Positions 57,412 to 64,000 of a stretch of 64,000 bases of DNA are shown one piece after another. Source of the stretch: Rhodococcus sp. HM1 (GTDB lineage: Bacteria > Actinomycetota > Actinomycetes > Mycobacteriales > Mycobacteriaceae); contig NZ_JALPTB010000009.1 in NCBI RefSeq assembly GCF_023218075.1, positions 62,001 through 126,000 on the forward strand, read 5' to 3'. Numbering within the stretch: the first letter of the stretch is position 1; each line of letters opens with the position of its first letter. Under the pieces are notes generated by a model that made no database searches, was not told the DNA's origin, and worked only from the letters and a program-made list of their open reading frames with translations. The translations under genes and the position numbers were made by a program.

Positions 57412-60400
57412 GTGATTCAGATTCCGGGCGGAATAATTGATATCGAGGTCGCCCCCGACCTGCGGAACTTCCCCGCACAGCTCGAATCCGGCGCACGAAA
57501 TGCACTCGGTATTGCCGGGAAGATCGGCGGCATGCTCGGCGTGGCCATCGGTGTCGGCGCCGCCGGGCAGGCCGTGTTCGACCTCGGCAACAAATTCACC
57601 ACCGAACTGGGCACCCTGCAGGCAGTTTCCGGCGCCACAGCCGAACAGCTGGAGAAGGTCAAGAGCGCCGCGATGGGCCTGGGCAACGACAATTCCCTGG
57701 CCGACACCTCCGCAGTAGACGCGGCAGCCGCGATGACCGAGCTCGCCAAGGGCGGCTTCTCCGTCGAACAGTCGATGGACGCCGCGCGTGGCACCCTGCA
57801 GCTCGCTGCTGCGGCGCAGATCGACGCGGCATCCGCGGCGACGATCCAGTCGCAGGCGCTGCAGGCGTTCGGTCTCGATGCCGACTACGCAGCGAAGGCT
57901 GCGGACGTTCTCGCCAACGGTGCGAACGCATCATCAGCGGAGATCACCGACGTAGCGATGGGTCTGCAGCAGGCAGGCGCGGTCGCGAACCAGTTCGGCG
58001 TGTCCCTCGAAGACACCGTCGCTGGACTCGGCCTTCTCGCGAACGCGGGTATCCAAGGATCGGACGCGGGCACGCTGCTCAAGTCCGCGATGCTCGCGCT
58101 GACCGACCAGGGTAAACCCGCCCAGGCCGCGATCGCTGACCTCGGCCTGACGATCTACGACGCACAGGGCCAGTTCGTCGGCTTCCGTGAACTGTTCGGT
58201 CAGCTCGAAGAAGCGTCGAAGTCGATGACGCCGGAGATGTACCAGGCCGCGACCGCGACGCTGTTCGGATCCGACGCGATGCGCCTCGCTGGTGTCGCCG
58301 CCGAGCAAGGCGTCACGGGCTGGGACCAGATGCGTTCGGCGATCGAACGCCAGGGAGCCGCGGCGGAGGTCGCCGCAGCCAAGACCCAAGGACTGCCCGG
58401 CGCGATCTCGAGCGTGCAGAACGCAGCCGAAGGCCTCGCCCTCGAGGTGTACGACCTCGTCGACGGACCGCTCGAAAAACTCGCGACCGGGGCCGGCAAG
58501 TTCATCACGGAAAACACACCCGGACTGATCTCCGGCCTGTCCGGAGTGGCAGACGTCGCGGTCTCGGTCGGATCGAGTCTCGCCCCTGTAGCCGACATCG
58601 TCGGTGACCTGGTCGGCGCCTTCCTGGACCTGCCCGCACCGATTCAGGCGACGGTGGCCGGGTTCGCCGCGCTCAAGGGTTTCGGTCTCGACGAGAAGGT
58701 CGGCGGCTGGGTCGAAGGCGCCTCGGGCTACCTCGATGAGTTTCTCGGGCAGATGGACGAAGTCCGCGCTGCCATGGCCGAGAACATGCTCGAACAGCAG
58801 AACCCGGAGATCGACGCATCAACTCACGAGGGTCAGCTCGAACAGATCAACCAGCTGCTCGAGCAGAACGAAGAGCAGATCTCCGATGTGGCTGCGGCGT
58901 GGGCAACCATGGAGGCTCGGTCCCCGGCGGTCGCTCGGATGGGTGAGGCGTACCGGAACACCACCCGACGCGCTGAACTCTTCGCTCGCCAGCAGAGTTA
59001 CATCGCGCACCTCACCGGTGGTGTCACTGGTTCGCTGCGCAACGCTGCAGGCGCCGCAGTGGCATTCGGTGGCCAGGTCGGTGGCGTTGCAGCCGCCGGC
59101 CTGTCGGGCCTGAAGTCAGCCGCGGGCGGAGTGATCTCGGCGTTCGGCGGACCGTGGATGGTTGGCCTGGCTGCAGCAGGTATGGCGGTCTCGGCCATCG
59201 TCTCCGAGATCCAGAAGGCCAGCCAGCAGCACGACCTTCTCGAGAAGTCCGCAGAAGGAGCCGCGGTCGCCGAGCGACAGCTCACCCGGGCCCTGATGGA
59301 ATCGGCCGGCGAGATGGACGACTCGGCAATGGGCATCGCGGCTGAGAACATCGGACGGATCCGCTCGGAGACCGAACAGCTCGCAGGTACCGCACCGGGC
59401 TGGTTCTCGAAGGTGGCATCCGGTCTTCAGATCGGAGCTGATGCCGTCTTCGGTACAGGCCGCGCCTTCGCGGATGCTCGGCTCGAACAGGACCGGGTCG
59501 CGGCGTCGTCGGAAGCAACGAAGGCCGCACTCGATTCGCTGAAGATGTCGAACGAGGAGATGGCTGGCGCCATCTACGGATCGTCCGGCGCGTGGGCTCG
59601 TTTCGAGCAGCGACTCGTGGACGCCGGTGACGGTGGGAAGGCTGCGCTCGATGAGTTCCGCGGACTGCGTGAGGAATACGAACGCACGCAGGCAGTCTTG
59701 CGGGAAACAGATGATGACACCCTGCAGTTCGCGGCCGCGGTCGATACCCTCGCGGACTCGTCGTCCTCGGCGGACGATCGAGTGTCGGCGCTCAAGTCGG
59801 CGATCCAGGCACTGCTCGGTGTCCCCGCTGATGCGCAGCAGTCCCTCGCCGACTTCGAGCAGGAAATCGCGGATGTAGCCGAGTCTGCGACGGAAGCCGC
59901 TGCCGAGACGGGCGGTCTCGGTGATGCTCTGCTCAAGGACGGGAAGCTCGATGTCAGCCAGCAGAACGCACGGAATCTGCTCGACACCCTCAACAATATG
60001 GGTGATCAGTTCCTGCGGGCCGCCGACGCTGGGAACGACACGAACGCGATGTATGAGCGGGCGATGCCGGTACTCGAGGGCCTGGCCCGGCAGTACGACC
60101 TGCCGATCGAAAAGATCCAGGAGTTCGCAGCACAGGCGGGGCTCGTTCCGGCTGTGGCATCCACACTGCTCGAGGTTCGCGGCGCCGACCAAACCCGAGT
60201 GGCGATCGCCTCTGCATTACTCGCCCTGCAGAACTACGACGGCGAAGGTCCCGCAACCGCGGAACTGTTCGTCGACGATGAGCAGGCACGACAGGCACTC
60301 GAGGATGCGGGCCTCAAGGTCGAACTTCTCGACGAGACGACCGGGAAGATCCGCATCACTGCGGACAACGAGCTCGCGCTCACCGGACTGGCGAACGTCA

Positions 60401-62670
60401 ACGAGCTTCTCGACTCGCTCGATCTGAAGGACGTCGGTCCGGACGTGCACCTCAACGATGTTGCGTTCCAAGTGACCAACGAGGACGTCCTCGCAAAGCT
60501 CCGTGAGCTGGATCTGTCAGAGGTCGACCCGTCAGTTGGCGCGATCATCGAGGATTTCCTCGCCGGTCGAGACGTGACCCTCGCAGAACTCGATGCGATC
60601 GACACCTCGAAGGCAACACCCAGCGTCCTGCTCCTGATCCAGGAAGCGATCAACAACGCGCGGATCGTGTCCGAGGAGATCGACAAGGCGGCACGCGATC
60701 GTCAGGTGCGGATCACCTTCGACAACCAGTGGGACCCGACGCGACGTACTCAGTACTTCGGAGACTCTGGAACGCAGGGGCCGATCCCGATCCAGACGCG
60801 TGCGGACGGTGGACAGATCACCGGCGGCATACCTGGCGTGGACTCGGTGCCGATCCTGGCAATGCCAGGCGAGCACGTGCTCGACGTGTCCGACGTCAAC
60901 GCGCTCGGCGGTCAGGCTGGTGTGTACCGGTTCCGGGCCGCGCTCAAGGCCGGCCAGGTCGGCCAGTTCGAAGTCGGCGGTGCGGTCGAAGACGACGTCG
61001 CCGTGCGTCGGGCTGCGCAGTTCCTGTCCGCTGAGGACGGCAAGCCGTACCAGTACGCCGGGGTCGGCACCCCGTCGTGGGACTGCTCGGCGTACGCGTC
61101 CGCCGCGTACGCGGTGCTCACCGGGCGGGATCCGTACGCGCGGTGGTTCACCACCGAATCCGATTTCAATGGACTCGGATTCGAGTCGGGGATGGGCGGC
61201 CCGGGTGACCTGAGCATCGGTGTGTACCGGGGTGGGGGCGGCGAGTACTCGCACATGGCCTTCACCCTCGCCGGTGTTCCGGGCGAGTCGTCATCCGCCG
61301 GTGTGTTCTTCGGCCGAAACACCCAAGGTGCCAGCGATCCGGACCTGCCACTCAAGTGGCATCTTCCAGCCGCGGCGTTCTCCCCGCCTGGTCGCTCCAG
61401 CCAGGGGTACAGCGGCGGCAGCCGACGGGCCCGCAACACCGAGACATGGGACACCGAGGACGAACTCAAACTGGACTCGGCCCGCATCTCGGTGGTCCAA
61501 GCGGAGGAGGACCGCGACAAGGCGCTCAACGATCCGAAGAAGTCGCAGGCAGACAAGGACCAGGCGATCAACAAGGTCGCGCAGGCTGAGGAGAAGGTCC
61601 GCAAGCTCGAGGAGCAGAAAGCCGCCGCCGAACAGGGTGGCATGGCGATCCCGCCGGCACCGGAGCTCACCACCTCCTACACCGACGACGAGCTGCGTCT
61701 GCGTGATCTCGAGCGGGGGGTGGACGAGGCGACGTGGGACCGCGACGAGGTCTATGCCGATCCGGAGGCAGCGCCGTGGGAGCGCGACGAGGCAGACGAC
61801 AAACTGCAGCGGGCCATCAACTCCCTCGCCGACGAGCAGCGCGAGCAGCGACTCGCGTTCGCACCGGAGGCACCGGAGCTCACGACCCGGATGAGCGACG
61901 ACGAGATGCGCATCGCCGATCTCGAGGATGCTGTCGAGGAAGCCAAGCTCGACCGCAACGCCGTGTATGCCGATCCACGCTCGACCGACAAGGACCGGGC
62001 TCGTGCGGACCGGGAACTGCAGAAGGCACTCAACGCGCTCGACGAAGGCAAGGCCGGCGGCGAAGGCCTGACCGGTTCGTCGATTGCCGAGCTGTTCGGC
62101 AACGCCGCGAAGGCGGCGGTGCAGGGGCAGGTCGAGGACGCACTGGGTGTCATCGGGTTGACCAACGGTGGGTCCGGTGCGATCGGCACCGCGATCGGTC
62201 TCGGTGTCGAAGCTGTCACGAAGCAGGCGAAGAAGGGGCCGATGACGGCGCCGACGTTCTCGCCCGACGATCTGGCGAAGCAGGGACCTGTGGTCCCCGG
62301 GTCCGACGACTGGATGCGCAAGCTCACCGAATCGCTGAAGATCCCCGCGGTCCTGCGTGACGTCGGTGGTCCACTGCCGCACGGTATGGCCGGCCTGAAC
62401 CTCTCGGGTGAAACCGAGTGGGTGCAGACCGCGGCCGATCGACGGCGGTTCGACCGGGACATGGAAGAGCTGGCGGTGCTGCGCTCCGAGCGCGGCGGAT
62501 CCGGTGCCGGTGCCGGGCAGTTGACGGAGATCGCCGGCCAGCTCCGGCAGTTGGTGGAGCGTCCACCGATTCAGCACACCTCGCAGTACATCGGCTACGA
62601 GCAGTCCGAGGCGCATCGCCGCGAACGCGACCGGGTCGATCAGTACTCGCGTACGTATCTCAGGAGGTGA
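57412..62670 (+). CDS. Tape measure protein with NlpC/P60-like peptidase domain
   Basis: A 1752-residue protein. The N-terminal 400 residues have tape-measure-type features (GAAGQAVFDLGNKFTTELGT, AEITDVAMGLQQAGAVANQF, ALFGSDAMR-like segments), followed by hydrophobic stretches (about 400-600) and long helices. At about 1196-1325 lies a peptidase-like domain with Cys1225 in WDCSAYASAAY and His1281 in YSHMAF, as in NlpC/P60 or CHAP enzymes, which would open peptidoglycan during DNA entry. Three helical repeats of about 60 residues follow. GTG 57412 is used; TTG 57400 is an alternative. Confidence 0.85.
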   Translation: MIQIPGGIIDIEVAPDLRNFPAQLESGARNALGIAGKIGGMLGVAIGVGAAGQAVFDLGNKFTTELGTLQAVSGATAEQLEKVKSAAMGLGNDNSLADTSAVDAAAAMTELAKGGFSVEQSMDAARGTLQLAAAAQIDAASAATIQSQALQAFGLDADYAAKAADVLANGANASSAEITDVAMGLQQAGAVANQFGVSLEDTVAGLGLLANAGIQGSDAGTLLKSAMLALTDQGKPAQAAIADLGLTIYDAQGQFVGFRELFGQLEEASKSMTPEMYQAATATLFGSDAMRLAGVAAEQGVTGWDQMRSAIERQGAAAEVAAAKTQGLPGAISSVQNAAEGLALEVYDLVDGPLEKLATGAGKFITENTPGLISGLSGVADVAVSVGSSLAPVADIVGDLVGAFLDLPAPIQATVAGFAALKGFGLDEKVGGWVEGASGYLDEFLGQMDEVRAAMAENMLEQQNPEIDASTHEGQLEQINQLLEQNEEQISDVAAAWATMEARSPAVARMGEAYRNTTRRAELFARQQSYIAHLTGGVTGSLRNAAGAAVAFGGQVGGVAAAGLSGLKSAAGGVISAFGGPWMVGLAAAGMAVSAIVSEIQKASQQHDLLEKSAEGAAVAERQLTRALMESAGEMDDSAMGIAAENIGRIRSETEQLAGTAPGWFSKVASGLQIGADAVFGTGRAFADARLEQDRVAASSEATKAALDSLKMSNEEMAGAIYGSSGAWARFEQRLVDAGDGGKAALDEFRGLREEYERTQAVLRETDDDTLQFAAAVDTLADSSSSADDRVSALKSAIQALLGVPADAQQSLADFEQEIADVAESATEAAAETGGLGDALLKDGKLDVSQQNARNLLDTLNNMGDQFLRAADAGNDTNAMYERAMPVLEGLARQYDLPIEKIQEFAAQAGLVPAVASTLLEVRGADQTRVAIASALLALQNYDGEGPATAELFVDDEQARQALEDAGLKVELLDETTGKIRITADNELALTGLANVNELLDSLDLKDVGPDVHLNDVAFQVTNEDVLAKLRELDLSEVDPSVGAIIEDFLAGRDVTLAELDAIDTSKATPSVLLLIQEAINNARIVSEEIDKAARDRQVRITFDNQWDPTRRTQYFGDSGTQGPIPIQTRADGGQITGGIPGVDSVPILAMPGEHVLDVSDVNALGGQAGVYRFRAALKAGQVGQFEVGGAVEDDVAVRRAAQFLSAEDGKPYQYAGVGTPSWDCSAYASAAYAVLTGRDPYARWFTTESDFNGLGFESGMGGPGDLSIGVYRGGGGEYSHMAFTLAGVPGESSSAGVFFGRNTQGASDPDLPLKWHLPAAAFSPPGRSSQGYSGGSRRARNTETWDTEDELKLDSARISVVQAEEDRDKALNDPKKSQADKDQAINKVAQAEEKVRKLEEQKAAAEQGGMAIPPAPELTTSYTDDELRLRDLERGVDEATWDRDEVYADPEAAPWERDEADDKLQRAINSLADEQREQRLAFAPEAPELTTRMSDDEMRIADLEDAVEEAKLDRNAVYADPRSTDKDRARADRELQKALNALDEGKAGGEGLTGSSIAELFGNAAKAAVQGQVEDALGVIGLTNGGSGAIGTAIGLGVEAVTKQAKKGPMTAPTFSPDDLAKQGPVVPGSDDWMRKLTESLKIPAVLRDVGGPLPHGMAGLNLSGETEWVQTAADRRRFDRDMEELAVLRSERGGSGAGAGQLTEIAGQLRQLVERPPIQHTSQYIGYEQSEAHRRERDRVDQYSRTYLRR

Positions 62671-62672
62671 CT

Positions 62673-63617
62673 GTGGCGCTACGGCGCAGCGAAACCCTCG
62701 TCGAGATCGAGGGAGTCAACGGTGACATGGTCACCATCTCAGGGCCGGGCCAAGGCAGGGAAGGGTTCGAGCTGCTCGAAGGTGGGCTGCAGGACGTCTA
62801 CGACATTCCGTTCACGACGATCTACACCCAGCACGCCTTCGAGCAGGGCGCCACGTACAACGGCATGCGCATCGAGCGCCGAACCCCACTGATCAAGGTC
62901 CTCGGCAGTGCGACCGAACGCCAGTCGTGGAAGGTCGTCGACGAGCGATGGGCCGAACTGTGGTCCCCCCTGGCCGACACGAAACTGTGGGTGGAGGACG
63001 AGGACTCTCGTCGTCACCTGCTGATCCGGCAGCTCGAGCACATGCGTGTCGACATGCAGTGGGATCCGAACGGCGAGCAGAAAGCCGAGATCGAAACCCC
63101 TGGGGTATCCGGCAATCCGTGGTGGTGGGAACCGTCGGTGTTCGATGTGTGGACGTCGACGACCGACACCACCGGTGTCGACGAGTACGGCGACCCGAAG
63201 ATCGAGTACGGGACGGTGACGGTGTCCAACCCGACGCCGTATCCGATCTGGCTGCGGTGGCGCCTGCAGGACGGTCCCGCTCCCGGTGTGAAGTGGACGC
63301 TGCCCGACTTTTCGTGGGGCAACAAGGCATTCGGGCGTGCTGTGCAGGACGCGGATCGCGTCCTGCACATGCCCGAGCTGATCGCCAACGAGCACGTCGA
63401 CATCGACACCGACGACCTGGCCAAGCGGCCGCAGGTCGTCTCGACGCTGGACACGCAGATCTATCTGCGCATGGAAGGCAAGACGTTCAAGTATCCGCTA
63501 CCCCCGAGGCTCGACCCGGTCGAGGTTCCCGTCGCAGTATCGGGCGCCCCGGCCGGCGTCGGTGTTCGGGTCGAATGTCCGCGGCCCTGGCCGCGGCCGT
63601 GGGGGCAACGCCGATGA
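62673..63617 (+). CDS. Distal tail protein
   Basis: A 314-residue minor tail protein (VEIEGVNGDMVTISGPGQGR, EGFELLEGGLQDVYDIP, WWWEPSVFDVWTS, WLRWRLQDGPAPGVKW). It corresponds to the Dit-like first baseplate protein in actinophages, which joins tube and tip. GTG 62673 is chosen because AGGAGG lies five bases upstream; GTG 62667 overlaps that site itself. Confidence 0.75.
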   Translation: MALRRSETLVEIEGVNGDMVTISGPGQGREGFELLEGGLQDVYDIPFTTIYTQHAFEQGATYNGMRIERRTPLIKVLGSATERQSWKVVDERWAELWSPLADTKLWVEDEDSRRHLLIRQLEHMRVDMQWDPNGEQKAEIETPGVSGNPWWWEPSVFDVWTSTTDTTGVDEYGDPKIEYGTVTVSNPTPYPIWLRWRLQDGPAPGVKWTLPDFSWGNKAFGRAVQDADRVLHMPELIANEHVDIDTDDLAKRPQVVSTLDTQIYLRMEGKTFKYPLPPRLDPVEVPVAVSGAPAGVGVRVECPRPWPRPWGQRR

Positions 63618-64000
63618 CAACTGTCGAGACAATCGACTTCGACACAGCATTCGAGGACCTCGTCGCCAGACTCAAGGACGAGGAAGAGGCCCGGCTCATT
63701 CCGCCGCTGGTCCGCTTGTGGGACGGCGACTGGAACCTGCGCGGCGTCGTCAAGCACGAGACGTCGATGCGGGTGCAATGGCTCAACAACGAGACCGGCA
63801 CTGCCACATTGGAAATGCCGCTGGACTACTACCTGTCCGAGTGGCTCGCCGACGTCGACGAACGCCCGACCACAGGCGTGCACCTGACCGTGGACAAGGA
63901 CGGTGCACGCTGGTCCGGGTTCATGGACGAGCTGCAGATCCACAAGGACGAGCAGGGACGCCGTTATGTCCGTGTGATCTTCAAGCACGACTACGAGCAC
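63614..64000 (+). CDS. Tail protein, Gp37-like, cut by the window edge
   Basis: The first 129 residues are visible. Beta-rich segments IPPLVRLWDGDWNLRGVVKH, TGTATLEMPLDYYLSEWLAD and HLTVDKDGARWSGFMDELQI match the Siphovirus ReqiPepy6 Gp37-like tail family, named after a Rhodococcus phage. It overlaps the previous gene in an ATGA and continues beyond position 64000. Confidence 0.75.
   Translation, partial: MTTVETIDFDTAFEDLVARLKDEEEARLIPPLVRLWDGDWNLRGVVKHETSMRVQWLNNETGTATLEMPLDYYLSEWLADVDERPTTGVHLTVDKDGARWSGFMDELQIHKDEQGRRYVRVIFKHDYEH

Overview
The window is GC-rich, gene-dense DNA from an actinobacterium, most likely Rhodococcus or a close relative. The inference rests on the GC-rich codon use, frequent GTG starts with 1-4 base overlaps, the actinobacterial layout of the phenylacetate (paa) genes, a gas-vesicle gene, and phage tail genes of the kind found in rhodococcal siphoviruses. 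No rRNA and no intact tRNA were found.

Positions 1-8.5 kb hold ordinary chromosomal genes: a gas-vesicle structural protein (GvpA/J type), a membrane protein fused to a hydrolase-like domain, a DUF429 protein, two SRPBCC-fold proteins, a phospholipase D family enzyme, a broken ZIP-type transporter and a FAD monooxygenase. Positions 8.5-21.2 kb are an apparently complete phenylacetate pathway: paaK (activation to the CoA thioester), paaABCDE (ring epoxidation), paaG, paaZ, paaF, paaH and paaJ (isomerisation, ring cleavage and beta-oxidation-like steps), paaI (thioesterase) and the TetR-type repressor paaR. Three similar palindromes of the type ACCGAAnnTnCGGT lie in front of paaA, between paaJ and paaR, and in front of paaZ, so one repressor probably controls all the transcription units and itself.

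Positions 21.2-27.8 kb hold a small membrane protein, a hemerythrin-domain protein, a large XRE-ATPase-TPR regulator, a stretch without genes that carries one copy of a 74-bp dispersed repeat, a Fic-domain AMP-transferase behind a near-perfect operator palindrome, and a decayed transposase.

From 27.83 kb to the end of the window lies most of a temperate siphovirus prophage. Its left end is the 3' half of a tRNA-Gly(CCC) gene (attachment site). Next come a tyrosine integrase, a divergent immunity region (ImmA/IrrE peptidase and repressor leftwards, Cro-like protein and excisionase rightwards), a long rightward early operon of many small overlapping genes (sliding-clamp-like protein, HNH endonuclease, DEDD exonuclease, RlaP-like nucleotidyltransferase, RusA resolvase, HNH-containing replication protein), then packaging and head genes (HNH, small terminase, a large terminase split in two, portal, MuF-type head protein, scaffold, decoration, major capsid), connector and tail genes (terminator, tube, tail-assembly chaperones with a -1 frameshift, a 1752-residue tape measure, distal tail proteins). 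The right attachment site, lysis genes and receptor-binding genes lie beyond position 64000.

The most interesting items are the MuF head protein that carries a C-terminal ADP-ribosyltransferase toxin-like domain (R469, STS 502-504, ExE 545-547), followed at once by an overlooked 56-residue gene; the GGGGGAA programmed frameshift; a lipoprotein gene inserted between the chaperones and the tape measure; the split large terminase; and the operator/leaderless-promoter arrangements of the phage repressor and of the Fic gene.
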